A DNA stretch of 64,000 bases, taken from Mycolicibacterium boenickei. Lineage in GTDB: Bacteria; Actinomycetota; Actinomycetes; Mycobacteriales; Mycobacteriaceae. The notes under the pieces are model-generated. The model searched no databases, had not been told where the DNA came from, and saw only the letters and a program-made list of their open reading frames with translations. Positions within the stretch are counted from its first letter, which is position 1. Every line of letters starts with the position of its first letter. Shown one piece after another: positions 18,386 through 37,143 of this stretch. Made by a program: the position numbers and the translations under genes. The stretch lies in contig NZ_AP022579.1 of the NCBI RefSeq assembly GCF_010731295.1, positions 4,092,001-4,156,000 on the forward strand. The letters are read 5' to 3'.

Positions 18386-18401
18386 GACAACGTGTGTTGT
18401 C
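18386..18401. promoter_or_regulatory. Operator-like dyad upstream of the MpaB-type gene
   Basis: GACAAC (18386-18391) and GTTGTC (18396-18401) are perfect inverted repeats with a GTGT spacer, 57 bases before the MpaB-type start. The size and symmetry fit a TetR-family site. No regulator gene is adjacent, so the cognate protein would be encoded elsewhere. The rest of the 239-base gap to the cyclase gene shows no gene. Confidence 0.4.
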
Positions 18402-18568
18402 TATGACGCCGCGGCGCGTCGTCGCGCACTGTTATTCGGCGGCTACCGTCGCGCCACAGCGCTGTGACCAGCCCGGTTTGCCTGCGCCGGGGGAGCGCCC
18501 TGGGAATGTGGGCAAACCCGCTCGCGGCGTCGTTGCCGCCCGGTCCGCGCGCCACTTAGTCTTGCGCT

Positions 18569-19456
18569 GTGGATGGCGAGCCGTTCGATGACCCGTCCGG
18601 CCGTGTCGGGGATGTCGAGCAGGCGCCGCAGCAGCGCCCAGTGCGGACACCCGGTTTGCCGGGCCCGCTGGGGTGGCTGCAGAACGCCAACCGCAGCCCA
18701 GCCGTCGTGGATCTGGTGCGGCGGATGCGTCGGTCACTGCCCGGGGACCCGGACTTCGGTGACCGGCTCTCGGTGTCGGGCGAGGGCGGTCCCCGGGCCG
18801 CTGCGCGCGTGGCCGACCGGCTGCTGGACCGCGACGCCGCCTCGCGTGAGGTGAGCCTTGGTGCGTTGCAGGTGTGGCAGGCCCTGACCGAACGTGTCTC
18901 GGGAACCCCGGCCAATCCCGAGGTGACGCTGGTGTTCACCGATCTCGTCGGGTTTTCCTCGTGGTCACTGCGCTCCGGCGACGACGCCACGCTGCGTCTG
19001 CTGCGCCGCGTGGCGCAGGTGATCGAGCCCCCGGTGCTGGAAGCAGGCGGGCACATCGTCAAACGCATGGGCGACGGCATGATGGCGGTGTTCTCCGACC
19101 CGGCCACCGCCCTGGGAGCCATGCTCGTGGCGCTCGACGGGGTGAAGGGCATCGACGTGGACGGCTACGCCCCGCGCATGCGCGTCGGTATCCATACCGG
19201 CCGTCCGCAGCGCATCGGGTCGGACTGGCTCGGAGTTGACGTCAACATCGCGGCCCGGGTGATGGACCGGGCCAACACCGGCGGGCTCGTGGTGTCACAC
19301 ACCACGCTCGAGGGCATCTCGGAGGATCAGCTCGCCGAGCTCGGAGTCAGCGTCAAACGTCAACGGCGTCAGATGTTCTCGACCAAGCCGGAGGGCGTGC
19401 CCGATGATCTGGTGATGTACCGGGTGAAAACGTCCGGGCAGCTCCCGGCTTCCTGA
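18569..19456 (+). CDS. Class III adenylate/guanylate cyclase
   Basis: A 295-residue protein with a class III cyclase homology domain from about 115 to 285. The metal-binding Asp residues are in VFTDLVGFSSWS and KRMGDGMMAVF, the latter also carrying the substrate-selecting Lys. The transition-state Asn and Arg are in DVNIAARVMDRA. It corresponds to Rv1647, which sits in the same place before pheS. The N-terminal 110 residues have no recognised sensor domain and no membrane segment, so it is probably cytosolic. Residue choices favour adenylate cyclase activity, but this is not certain. Confidence 0.9.
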   Translation: MDGEPFDDPSGRVGDVEQAPQQRPVRTPGLPGPLGWLQNANRSPAVVDLVRRMRRSLPGDPDFGDRLSVSGEGGPRAAARVADRLLDRDAASREVSLGALQVWQALTERVSGTPANPEVTLVFTDLVGFSSWSLRSGDDATLRLLRRVAQVIEPPVLEAGGHIVKRMGDGMMAVFSDPATALGAMLVALDGVKGIDVDGYAPRMRVGIHTGRPQRIGSDWLGVDVNIAARVMDRANTGGLVVSHTTLEGISEDQLAELGVSVKRQRRQMFSTKPEGVPDDLVMYRVKTSGQLPAS

Positions 19457-20547
<1,091 letters not shown>

Positions 20548-20548
<1 letters not shown>

Positions 20549-23040
20549 TGCGGATTCCCTTCAGTTGGCTGCGTGAGGCCGTCCGCGCCGGTGCCCCGGA
20601 CTGGGATCCGTCCGTCGAGGAACTCGAAGAGACGTTCATCCGGATCGGGCACGAGGTCGAGGAGATCATCCCGATCGGCCCGGTGAGCGGTCCGCTGACA
20701 GTCGGCCGGGTCGTCGAGATCGAGGAACTGACCGAGTTCAAGAAGCCGATCCGGGCCTGCAAGGTCGACGTCGGTGTCCAGAACGTGGACGGCGCACCGC
20801 GCGACATCGTGTGCGGCGCGACGAATTTCGCGGTCGGCGACCTCGTCGTGGTGGCGCTGCCCGGCACCGTCCTGCCGGGCGACTTCACCATCGCGACGCG
20901 CAAGACCTACGGCCGGGTGTCCGACGGCATGATCTGCTCGGCCTCCGAGATGAACCTGGGCGTCGATCAGGCGGGCATCCTGGTGCTGCCCGAGGGCACC
21001 GCCGAACCGGGCACCCCGGCCGCCGACGTGCTGGGTCTCGACGACGTGGTGTTCCACCTGGCGATCACCCCGGACCGCGGATACTGCCTGTCGGTGCGCG
21101 GCCTGGCTCGTGAGATCGCCTGCGCGCATGATCTGGACTTCGTCGATCTGGCCGACGTGGCGCCGCTGCCCGCCGAGGGCGAGGCCTGGCCACTGACCGT
21201 GGAGCCCGGAACCGGGGTGCAGCGCTTCGGGTTACGTCCCGTCACCGGCATCGACCCCACCGCGGTGTCGCCGTGGTGGCTGCAGCGCCGGCTGCTGCTC
21301 AGCGGGATCCGCGCCATCTCGCCGGCCGTCGACGTGACCAACTACGTCATGCTCGAAATCGGTCACCCGATGCACGCCCACGACAGCAGCCTGATCACCG
21401 GCGGCTTCGCGGTGCGGTTCGCCCGGGACGGGGAAAAGGTGGTCACGCTCGACGACGTCGAGCGCACCCTGAACTCGGCCGACGTGCTGATCGTCGACGA
21501 CGTCGCGACCGCCGCCATCGGCGGCGTGATGGGCGCGGGCACCACCGAGGTACGCGACTCCACCACCGACGTACTGCTGGAGGCAGCGGTGTGGGACCCG
21601 GCCGCGGTGTCGCGCACCCAGCGCCGCCTGCACCTGGCCAGTGAGGCCGGCCGCCGCTATGAGCGTTCGGTCGACCCCGCGATTTCGGTTGCGGCCCTGG
21701 ACCGTTGCGCGACCCTGCTGGCCGACATCGCCGGCGGCACCGTCGCACCGAGGCTCACCGACTGGCGCGCCGACGGCCGCACCGACTGGTCGCAGCCGGC
21801 CATCGAGATCCCGGCGGACCTGCCCGACCGCACTGCGGGAGTGGAATACGCCGCGGGTACCACGGCGCGGCGGCTCACCCAGGTCGGTGCGACGGTTACC
21901 GGCTCCGACCCGCTCACCGTCACCCCGCCGAGCTGGCGGCCCGACCTGCGTCAGCGTGCTGACCTGGTGGAGGAAGTGCTGCGCCTGGAGGGGTTGGAGT
22001 CCATCCCGTCGGTGTTGCCGACGGCACCGGCCGGCCGTGGCCTGAGTGCGGTGCAGAAGCGGCGCCGGGCGATCGGAAAGTCCTTGGCGCTGGCCGGATT
22101 CGTCGAGATCCTGCCGACCCCGTTCCTGCCCGCCGGGGTGTTCGACGCCTGGGGTCTGGCCGCCGACGATCCCCGCCGCAGCACCACCACGGTGCTCAAC
22201 CCGCTGGAGGCCGACCGGCCGCAGCTGGCCACCACGTTGCTGCCCGGACTGCTGGAGGCATTGGGCCGCAACGTATCCCGTGGTACCGCCGATGTGGCGC
22301 TGTTCGCGATTCAGCAGGTGGTGCATCCGACCGCGGCGACCCGTGCCGTCGAGCGCATCCCCAACGACCGCAGGCCCACCGACGAGGAGATCGCCGGGCT
22401 GGACGCCTCACTGCCGCAGCAGCCGCAGCACGTGGCGGCGGTGCTGGCCGGACTGCGCGAACCAGCCGGCCCATGGGGCCAGGGGCGTCCGGTAGAGGCC
22501 GCCGACGCGTTCGAAGCAGTTCGGGTGATCGGCCGCGCGGCCGGGGTGGAGTTCACCCTGCGCGCGGCCCAGGAGCTGCCGTGGCATCCGGGTCGCTGCG
22601 CCGAGGTGCTCGTCGGCGACACGGTCGTCGGCTACGCCGGACAGTTGCACCCGGCGGTGATCGAGCGGACCGGCCTGCCCAAGGGCGCCTGCGCGGTCGA
22701 ACTCGATCTCGATGCCGTACCGATCGTCGAGACGCTGCCGGCGCCGAAGGTGTCGCCGTTCCCGGCGGTGTTCCAGGACATCAGCGTCGTGGTCGGTGAT
22801 GAGGTGGCCGCGGCTGCAGTTGTCGATGCCGTCCGCGACGGGGCCGGTGAACTGCTGGAGGACGTCCGGTTGTTCGACGTCTACACCGGTCCGCAGATCG
22901 GGGAGGGCCGCAAGTCCCTGACCCTGGCGCTGCGGTTCCGGGCTGCCGATCGCACCCTGACCGAGGACGAGGCCAGTGCCGCCCGGGACGCCGCTGTCGC
23001 GGTGGCCGGCGAGCGCGTCGGAGCCGTCCTGCGCGGCTAG
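20548..23040 (+). CDS. pheT: Phenylalanyl-tRNA synthetase beta subunit
   Basis: An 830-residue subunit with an N-terminal tRNA-binding OB domain (about 40-150), the B3/B4 editing domain (about 210-360), the B5 domain (about 405-475), the inactive catalytic-like core and a C-terminal ferredoxin-like anticodon-binding domain (about 735-830, starting [17 protein letters not shown]). It supports tRNA recognition and hydrolytic editing of Tyr-tRNA-Phe. It is co-transcribed with pheS. A strong palindrome follows its stop. Confidence 0.97.
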
Positions 23041-25417
<2,377 letters not shown>

Positions 25418-25421
<4 letters not shown>

Positions 25422-26295
25422 GCCAGGCCATCGAGCGCGGCGTCAAGTCCCAGGTGCTCGCCTCGGCGCTGCCGTGGCTCAAGCAACTGCACGACAAGAT
25501 CGTCGTCGTCAAGTACGGCGGCAACGCCATGACCGACGACACTCTCAAGGCCGCCTTCGCCGCCGACATGGTGTTCCTGCGCAACTGCGGCATCCATCCC
25601 GTGGTGGTGCACGGCGGCGGGCCGCAGATCAGCGCGATGCTCAAGAGGCTCGGCATCGCAGGCGATTTCAAGGGCGGCTTCCGGGTGACCACGCCCGAGG
25701 TTCTCGACGTGGCCCGCATGGTGCTGTTCGGTCAGGTGGGCCGCGAGCTGGTCAACCTGATCAACGCCCACGGCCCGTACGCGGTCGGCCTCACCGGTGA
25801 GGACGCGCATCTGTTCACCGCGGTGCGGCGCAGCGTCACGGTCGACGGCGTGGCCACCGACATCGGTCTGGTCGGCGACGTCGAACACGTCAATGCCGAC
25901 TCGCTGCTGGATCTCATTGCCGCAGGCCGGATTCCGGTGGTTTCGACCATCGGGCCCGATGCCGACGGCGTGGTGCACAACATCAACGCCGACACCGCGG
26001 CCGCGGCCCTGGCCGAGGCGCTGGGCGCCGAGAAGCTGGTCATGCTCACCGATGTCGAGGGCCTCTACACCGAGTGGCCCGATCGCTCCTCGCTGGTCAG
26101 CGAGATCGACACGGCCGCGTTGACCCAACTGCTGCCCAAGCTCGAATCCGGCATGGTGCCCAAGATCGAGGCCTGCCTGCGGGCCGTGGCCGGCGGCGTG
26201 CCGAGCGCGCACGTGATCGACGGCCGCGTCGAACACTGTGTGCTGGTCGAGCTTTTCACCGATGAAGGAACCGGAACGAAAGTGGTGAGCCCGTC

Positions 26296-26299
<4 letters not shown>
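25418..26299 (+). CDS. argB: Acetylglutamate kinase
   Basis: A 293-residue amino-acid kinase that phosphorylates N-acetylglutamate, the usual point of feedback inhibition by arginine. It has the nucleotide- and substrate-binding segments VVKYGGNAM and [10 protein letters not shown], and MLTDVEGLY. Its N-terminal helix before KYGGNAM is of the type seen in arginine-sensitive hexameric enzymes. Start ATG 25418 overlaps the argJ stop by four bases. Confidence 0.97.
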
Positions 26300-28394
<2,095 letters not shown>

Positions 28395-28395
28395 A

Positions 28396-28872
28396 GTGAG
28401 CGCACCGACCCGCGCCGGCCGTCAGGCCCGCATCATCGCCCTGCTGTCGTCGCGGCAGGTGAGCAGCCAGACCGAACTGGCCGCGCTGCTGGGCCAGGAG
28501 GGCATCGAGGTCACCCAGGCCACGCTGTCGCGGGATCTGGAGGAACTCGGCGCGGTGAAACTGCGCGGCGCCGACGGCGGCGTCGGCGTGTATGTGGTGC
28601 CCGAGGACGGCAGCCCGGTGCGGGGTGTGTCCGGCGGCACCGAACGGTTGACCCGCTTGTTGGGGGAGTTGCTGGTCTCGACCGATGCCAGCGCTAACCT
28701 TGCCGTGCTGCGCACCCCGCCCGGGGCCGCGCATTACCTGGCCAGCGCGATCGATCGCGCCGCCCTGCCGTATGTGGTCGGCACCATCGCCGGTGACGAC
28801 ACCATCCTGATGGTGGCGCGCGACCCGATGACCGGGGCCGAACTTGCCAACACCATCGAAAACTTGAAGTAG
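28396..28872 (+). CDS. argR: Arginine repressor ArgR
   Basis: A 158-residue repressor with an N-terminal winged-helix DNA-binding domain (about 8-75; [20 protein letters not shown], then [13 protein letters not shown]) and a C-terminal oligomerisation and arginine-binding domain containing [13 protein letters not shown] and [12 protein letters not shown]. With arginine the hexamer binds ARG boxes such as those proposed at the argC start. GTG 28396 begins one base after the argF stop. Its position inside the operon predicts autoregulation. Confidence 0.95.
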   Translation: MSAPTRAGRQARIIALLSSRQVSSQTELAALLGQEGIEVTQATLSRDLEELGAVKLRGADGGVGVYVVPEDGSPVRGVSGGTERLTRLLGELLVSTDASANLAVLRTPPGAAHYLASAIDRAALPYVVGTIAGDDTILMVARDPMTGAELANTIENLK

Positions 28873-28895
28873 AGCTCAAAACAAGGAGATTGCTC

Positions 28896-30095
<1,200 letters not shown>

Positions 30096-30098
30096 TGC

Positions 30099-31596
<1,498 letters not shown>

Positions 31597-31621
31597 GCGC
31601 ACCGCGAACTGCCGGAGTGCC

Positions 31622-33412
31622 TCACTCCAGCAGTTCGGACAGCTCCATCCAGCGCGCTTCCAGCTCGGCCACCTGAGACTCCAGCTCGCGCAGCTCACCG
31701 GTCAGCTTGCCCAGCCCGACGTGATCGGACTGGTCGTGAGCGGCCAGCTCGTCGTGTTTGGCGGAGATCCGGTCGGACAACTTGGCCAGCGACCGGTCGA
31801 TGGAGGAGATCTCCTTCTCCACGGCGCGCAGCTCCGCTCCCGACTTCGACTGTGCCGGCGCGGTTTCGGCGCGCTCCGGGGCCGAACCGGTCGCGGTTGC
31901 GCGCTGTTCCGAAAGCCGCAGGTACTCGTCGACCCCGCCCGGCAGATGCCGCAGCCGACCGTCCAGGATCGCGTACTGCTGATCGGTGACGCGCTCGAGC
32001 AGGTACCGGTCGTGCGACACCACGATCAGCGTGCCCGGCCAGGAATCCAGCAGATCCTCGGTGGCGGTGAGCATGTCGGTGTCCACATCGTTGGTGGGCT
32101 CGTCGAGAACCAGCACGTTCGGCTCCGAGAGGACCACCAGCATGAGCTGCAGGCGGCGCCGCTGCCCGCCGGACAGCTCGCCGACCCGCGTCGACAGTTG
32201 ATCGCGCGCGAAGCCCAGCCGCTCCAGCAGTTGCGCCGGGGTGAGGTCCTTACCGTCGATCTGATAGCTGGTCTGCAGCCGCCCGATCACTTCGCGCACC
32301 ATGTCCCCGGCCACCGCGTCGAGCTCGCTGGACTGCTGATCGAGGATCGAAAGGCGCACGGTCTTACCGCGTTTGACCCGACCCGAGGTCGGTGTCACGG
32401 TGCCGGCGATCAGGCCGAGCAGGGTGGACTTGCCGGCACCGTTGGCGCCGACGATGCCGGTACGCTCGCCCGGTCCGATGCGCCATTCGATGTCGCGCAA
32501 CACTTCCCGGTCCGGTGAGCCGGGGAAGGTGACCGACACGTCGAGCAGGTCGATGACGTCCTTGCCCAGCCGGGCGGTGGCCAGCCGGGACAACTCGACG
32601 GTGTTGCGCAGCGGCGGGACATCTGAGATCAGGGCGTTGGCCGCGTCGATCCGGAACTTGGGCTTGGAGGTGCGGGCCGGAGCGCCGCGACGCAGCCAGG
32701 CGAGCTCCTTGCGCATCAGGTTCTGCCGTTTGGCCTCGATGGAGGCGGCCTGTCGGTCACGTTCCACGCGCTGCAACACGTAGGCCGCGTAGCCGCCCTC
32801 GAACGGCTCCACGATCCGGTCGTGCACCTCCCAGGTGGTGGTCGCGACCTCGTCGAGGAACCAGCGGTCGTGGGTGATCAGCAGCAGCCCGCCTGCGCCG
32901 CGCGCCCACCGCTGCTTGATATGTCCGGCCAGCCAGGTGATGCCCTGGATGTCGAGGTGGTTGGTCGGCTCGTCGAGGGCGATGACGTCCCAGTCGTCGA
33001 TCAGCAGCGCGGCCAGTTGCACGCGTCGGCGCTGGCCACCTGACAACGTCGACACGAGTGCGTCGAACGGGATGTCGGCGACCAGACCGCCGATCACGTC
33101 GCGGGTCCTGGCGTCGCCGGCCCATTCGTGTTCGGGGCGATCTCCGACCAGGGACCAGCCGACCGTGTGATCGGGGTCGAGCGTGTCGGTCTGGTCCAGG
33201 GATCCCACCCGCAGCCCGCTGCGCCGCGTCACGCGCCCGGCGTGCGGGGTGATGCGGCCGGTGAGCATGCCCAGCAGCGTGGACTTTCCGTCGCCGTTGC
33301 GGCCGACGATGCCGATCCGGTCGCCTTCGCTGACGCCGACGGTGACGGAGTCGAACACCACGCCGGTGGGGTACTCCAGATGTAGGGTTTCGCCCCCGAG
33401 CAGGTGTGCCAT
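31622..33412 (-). CDS. ABC-F family ATP-binding protein
   Basis: A 596-residue soluble protein with two ABC ATPase domains and no membrane segments. The first has Walker A GRNGDGKST and signature LSGGQRRRVQLAALL; the second has Walker A GANGAGKST, signature LSGGQRRRLQL and Walker B VLVLDEPTNDVDTDML. The linker is rich in Arg and Lys, and a coiled-coil tail (about 520-596) follows. This is the ABC-F layout of ribosome-acting proteins. Whether it protects against antibiotics or acts as a housekeeping translation factor cannot be told from sequence. The start is taken at ATG 33412; the longer frame has an unlikely Arg-rich leader. It is convergent with argH. Confidence 0.9.
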   Translation of the reverse strand: MAHLLGGETLHLEYPTGVVFDSVTVGVSEGDRIGIVGRNGDGKSTLLGMLTGRITPHAGRVTRRSGLRVGSLDQTDTLDPDHTVGWSLVGDRPEHEWAGDARTRDVIGGLVADIPFDALVSTLSGGQRRRVQLAALLIDDWDVIALDEPTNHLDIQGITWLAGHIKQRWARGAGGLLLITHDRWFLDEVATTTWEVHDRIVEPFEGGYAAYVLQRVERDRQAASIEAKRQNLMRKELAWLRRGAPARTSKPKFRIDAANALISDVPPLRNTVELSRLATARLGKDVIDLLDVSVTFPGSPDREVLRDIEWRIGPGERTGIVGANGAGKSTLLGLIAGTVTPTSGRVKRGKTVRLSILDQQSSELDAVAGDMVREVIGRLQTSYQIDGKDLTPAQLLERLGFARDQLSTRVGELSGGQRRRLQLMLVVLSEPNVLVLDEPTNDVDTDMLTATEDLLDSWPGTLIVVSHDRYLLERVTDQQYAILDGRLRHLPGGVDEYLRLSEQRATATGSAPERAETAPAQSKSGAELRAVEKEISSIDRSLAKLSDRISAKHDELAAHDQSDHVGLGKLTGELRELESQVAELEARWMELSELLE

Positions 33413-33539
33413 CGTCGCCGACCCTATCGTTCGGCGGCTCCGGCACCGGCATCGCATGGGGCCGCTATCGGCGTCCGGGTGATCGAGTCGGTGATCGGTT
33501 GCTGTTGTGCCATGATGACCTCGTCAATCGGGGGTCGGG

Positions 33540-36500
33540 GTGATTTGCGATGTGGGGAGCAAGCTGGTGGATTTCTCGGCAGTGACCAAACCGGTCGAGC
33601 GGTTGCTGGCGACCGCGCAGAACGGTTTGGAGGTGCTGCGCTACGGGGGCCTGGAGACCGGCTCGGTCCCCTCGCCCTTCCAGATCATCCAGAGCGTGCC
33701 GATGTACCGGCTGCGGCGGTACTTCCCGCCCGATGCCCGCCCCGGTGCCCAGGATCCGCGTCCGCCGGTGCTGATGGTGCATCCGATGATGATGTCGGCC
33801 GACATGTGGGACGTGACGCGTGACGACGGCGCGGTCGGCATCCTGCACTCCGCGGGCATCGACCCGTGGGTGATCGATTTCGGTTCCCCGGACAAGGTCG
33901 AGGGCGGGATGCAACGCAATCTCGCCGATCACGTGGTGGCGTTGTCGGAGGCCATCGACATCGTCAAAGAGGTCACCGGCCGCGACGTGCACCTGGCCGG
34001 CTATTCGCAGGGCGGGATGTTCGCCTATCAGGCCGCGGCCTACCGGCGGTCCAAGGATCTGGCCAGCATCATCGCCTTCGGGTCCCCGGTGGACACCCTG
34101 GCCGCATTGCCGATGAACCTTCCGGCCGGCGTCGCCGCGGGCGCGGCCGATTTCATGGCCGATCATGTGTTCAGCCGCATCGACATTCCAGGTTGGTTGG
34201 CCCGCACCGGTTTTCAGATGCTGGATCCGATCAAGACCGCGCAGTCGCGCCTGGAGTTCCTGCGTCAGCTGCACGACCGCGAGGCCCTGCTGCCACGCGA
34301 GCAGCAGCGCCGGTTCCTGTCCTCGGACGGCTGGATCGCGTGGTCGGGGCCTGCGATCGCCGAACTGCTCAAGCAGTTCATCGCCCACAACCGGATGATG
34401 ACGGGAGGCTTTTCTGTCCACGGCGACCTGGTCACGCTGTCCGACATCGACTGCCCGATCCTCGCGGTGGTCGGCGAGGTCGACGACATCGGCCAGCCCG
34501 CCGCGGTCCGGGGGATCAAGCGGGCCGCTCCCGACGCTGATGTCTACGAATACCTGATCCGGGCAGGGCATTTCGGGTTGGTCGTGGGCTCCAAGGCCTC
34601 CACCCAGACCTGGCCGACGGTGGCGCAGTGGGTGAAATGGCTTGGTGGAGAACAGATGCCGGAAGGTGTGGTCCCCATGGAATCGCAGCCGGCCGATCAC
34701 CCGGAGGGCGGGGTGTCGTTCTCCGCCCGGGTCACCCACGGCGCGACAGCGGCCACCGAGATGGCGTTCGGGGTGGCGCGCTCGGCCGCCGATGCGCTGG
34801 TGACGGCGAACAAGAACGCCCGGACCCTGGTCATCGAGACGGCGCGCACCCTGCCGAGGCTGGCACGGCTGGGCCAGGTCAACGACCACACCCGGATCTC
34901 GCTCGGCCGGATCATGAGCGAGCAGGCCCGCAGCGCGCCCAACGGCGAGGCACTGCTGTTCGACGGCCGCGTGCACACCTACGAAGCGGTGGACCGCCGG
35001 ATCAACAACGTGGTGCACGGCCTGATCGACGTCGGCGTGCGCCAGGGCGCCCGGGTCGGGGTCCTGATGGACACCCGGCCCAGCGCACTCGTCGCGATCG
35101 CTGCGCTGTCCCGGTTGGGGGCGGTGGCGGTGCTGCTGCCCGAGGCCGATCTGGCCGAGGCGGCGCGGCTCGGTGGCGTGGCCGAGATCATCGCCGACCC
35201 GAGCCACCTCGACGTCGCCCGCGCGCTCGGCACGCGGGTGCTGGTCCTCGGCGGCGGCGAGAGCCGTGATCTGCACCTGCCCGAGGACGCTGATGTCATC
35301 GACATGGAGAAGATCGACCCCGACGTGGTCGAACTGCCAGGCTGGTACCGGCCCAATCCGGGTCTGGCCCGCGACCTGGCGTTCGTCGCCTTCAGCGAGG
35401 TCGGTGGTGAGCTCGTTGCCCGTCAGATCACCAACTTCCGGTGGGCGCTGTCGGCCTTCGGCACCGCGTCGGCGGCCAACCTGGGCCGCGGCGACACGGT
35501 CTACTGCCTGACCCCGCTGCACCACCAGTCAGGCCTGCTGGTCAGCCTTGGCGGCGCGGTGGTCGGCGGATCGCGCATCGCGCTGTCGCGCGGACTGCAG
35601 CCTGACCGGTTCCTGCAGGAGATCCGGCAGTACGGCGTCACGGTCGTCTCCTACACCTGGGCCATGCTGCGCGAGGTCATCGACGATCCGTCGTTCTCCC
35701 TCACCGGCAGTCATCCGGTGCGCCTGTTCATCGGCTCGGGCATGCCCGCCGGGCTGTGGAAGCGCGTGGTCGACGTGTTCGAGCCGGCCCAGGTGGTGGA
35801 GTTCTTCGCCACGACCGACGGACAGGCCGTGCTGGCCAACGTCTCGGGCGCCAAGATCGGCAGCAAGGGGCGTCCGCTGCCGGGCAGCGGCACCGTCGAA
35901 CTCGCCGCCTATGACGCCGACGACGACCTGATCTTGGAGGACGAACAAGGTTTCGTCCGCAAGGCCGAGGCCAACGAGGTCGGTGTGCTCCTGGCTCACC
36001 CACGCGGTCCGGTGGATCCGACCGCCGTGGTCAAGCGCGGCGTGTTCGCGCCGGCCGACACCTGGGTGTCCACCGAGTTCCTGTTCCGCCGTGACGAGGA
36101 CGGCGACTACTGGCTGGTGGACAACCGCGGTGCGGTGATCCGGACCGAACGGGGTCCGGTGTTCGCCACGAGCGTCAACGACGCGGTGGGACGCCTGGAC
36201 GCGGTGGACATGTCGGTGACCTACGGCGTCGAGGCGGCCGGCCGCCAGCTGGCGGTGACGGCCTTGGCGCTGCGCCCGGGCGGCAGTGTCCCGACGGCCG
36301 ATCTCACCCACGCACTGGACGATCTGGCCGCGGGTAACCCGCCCGACGTGGTGCACGTGGTCGCCGACATGGAACTCGGCGCGTCGTACCGCCCGGTGAT
36401 CGGTCCGCTGCGGGCCGCGGGCATCCCGAAGGCCGGCCGGCGTAACTGCTGGTACTTCGACGCCGATACAGGTACGTACAAGAAATTGACGGCGGCCAGC

Positions 36501-36551
36501 CGGGCCGAACTCGTCGCGGCAACCGCCGATGACGAGCCGGAGACCGACTAG
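33540..36551 (+). CDS. Fusion of alpha/beta-hydrolase (PHA-synthase/lipase-like) and acyl-CoA synthetase domains
   Basis: A two-domain protein of 1003 residues corresponding to Rv1683. The N-terminal half (about 50-370) is an alpha/beta-hydrolase resembling PHA synthase/lipases, with HPMMMSADMWD and the nucleophile elbow HLAGYSQGGMF (Ser near 158). The C-terminal half (about 450-1000) is an ANL-superfamily acyl-CoA synthetase-like domain. Its canonical phosphate-binding loop is poorly conserved: the segment expected to be the P-loop reads VAFSEVGGELVARQITN. It may couple lipid hydrolysis to fatty-acid activation in storage-lipid turnover. GTG 33540 gives the longest frame; GTG 33567, just before the conserved DFSAVTKPVERL, is likely. 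Confidence 0.88.
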   Translation: MICDVGSKLVDFSAVTKPVERLLATAQNGLEVLRYGGLETGSVPSPFQIIQSVPMYRLRRYFPPDARPGAQDPRPPVLMVHPMMMSADMWDVTRDDGAVGILHSAGIDPWVIDFGSPDKVEGGMQRNLADHVVALSEAIDIVKEVTGRDVHLAGYSQGGMFAYQAAAYRRSKDLASIIAFGSPVDTLAALPMNLPAGVAAGAADFMADHVFSRIDIPGWLARTGFQMLDPIKTAQSRLEFLRQLHDREALLPREQQRRFLSSDGWIAWSGPAIAELLKQFIAHNRMMTGGFSVHGDLVTLSDIDCPILAVVGEVDDIGQPAAVRGIKRAAPDADVYEYLIRAGHFGLVVGSKASTQTWPTVAQWVKWLGGEQMPEGVVPMESQPADHPEGGVSFSARVTHGATAATEMAFGVARSAADALVTANKNARTLVIETARTLPRLARLGQVNDHTRISLGRIMSEQARSAPNGEALLFDGRVHTYEAVDRRINNVVHGLIDVGVRQGARVGVLMDTRPSALVAIAALSRLGAVAVLLPEADLAEAARLGGVAEIIADPSHLDVARALGTRVLVLGGGESRDLHLPEDADVIDMEKIDPDVVELPGWYRPNPGLARDLAFVAFSEVGGELVARQITNFRWALSAFGTASAANLGRGDTVYCLTPLHHQSGLLVSLGGAVVGGSRIALSRGLQPDRFLQEIRQYGVTVVSYTWAMLREVIDDPSFSLTGSHPVRLFIGSGMPAGLWKRVVDVFEPAQVVEFFATTDGQAVLANVSGAKIGSKGRPLPGSGTVELAAYDADDDLILEDEQGFVRKAEANEVGVLLAHPRGPVDPTAVVKRGVFAPADTWVSTEFLFRRDEDGDYWLVDNRGAVIRTERGPVFATSVNDAVGRLDAVDMSVTYGVEAAGRQLAVTALALRPGGSVPTADLTHALDDLAAGNPPDVVHVVADMELGASYRPVIGPLRAAGIPKAGRRNCWYFDADTGTYKKLTAASRAELVAATADDEPETD

Positions 36552-36627
36552 GCCGGTATGTCCGCGGCGTGCCGGGGCAGGAATGCGCTGTTACGCTCCG
36601 GCGGACGGCCGAACGACTGGAGGATCG

Positions 36628-37137
36628 ATGACATCGGGATCGGATGTGCACAGCTGGCGTCGGGTCGTCACCGGATCGGTGACGGGCGGTGCGCTGGCCC
36701 TGGGGCTGCTGGTGGGCGCGGGTGCGCCGATGGCGGCCGCCGATCCCGTAGCGCCTGCCCAGCCGACGCCGGCGGCGGACGCGCCCGCCGCGCCGCAGAT
36801 GACTGCTGACGAAGCCCTGTCGATCATCGCCAAGGAGTACGACACCGGCGAGGGTGGCGGACAGATCTCGACACTGATCCACGACATCCTCAAGCTGCGT
36901 CAACAGGGGTACAAGCCGTCGAACGCCAACCGTGAGGCCATCACCGAGGCGCTCGACAAGCGTCCGAATCAGGTGCCGCTGATCGACGCGCTCAAGAGCA
37001 CGCTGTCCTACCAGCGCAAGTTGCAGGCGCAGTCCCAGGCGCAGATTCCGAAGCAGGGTGTCGTCAATCCGGGCATCGCTCCCATTCCGGGCGGCGGTGC
37101 TCAGCCCGGTGGCGGGATCCAGATCCCGCTGGGCTAG
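36628..37137 (+). CDS. Small secreted mycobacterial protein, function unknown
   Basis: A 169-residue protein with a clear signal peptide: basic WRRVVTGSV, hydrophobic GALALGLLVGAGAP, and the cleavage site AAADP (about 38-42). The mature part begins Pro/Ala-rich and then has a helical region (about 60-135; EALSIIAKEYDTGEGGGQ, RQQGYKPSNANREAITEALD). It ends in a Pro/Gly-rich tail with GIAPIPGGGAQPGGG. The start is ATG 36628 with GGAGG four bases upstream. It lies between the fusion gene and a Trm112-like gene on the same strand. No family recognised. Confidence 0.75.
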   Translation: MTSGSDVHSWRRVVTGSVTGGALALGLLVGAGAPMAAADPVAPAQPTPAADAPAAPQMTADEALSIIAKEYDTGEGGGQISTLIHDILKLRQQGYKPSNANREAITEALDKRPNQVPLIDALKSTLSYQRKLQAQSQAQIPKQGVVNPGIAPIPGGGAQPGGGIQIPLG

Positions 37138-37143
37138 CTTCAC

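Noticed and set aside
33465..35525. 686-codon frame on the minus strand opposite the lipase/acyl-CoA synthetase fusion
   Set aside because: Composition is that of an antisense shadow; the sense frame contains a conserved hydrolase motif and full domains.
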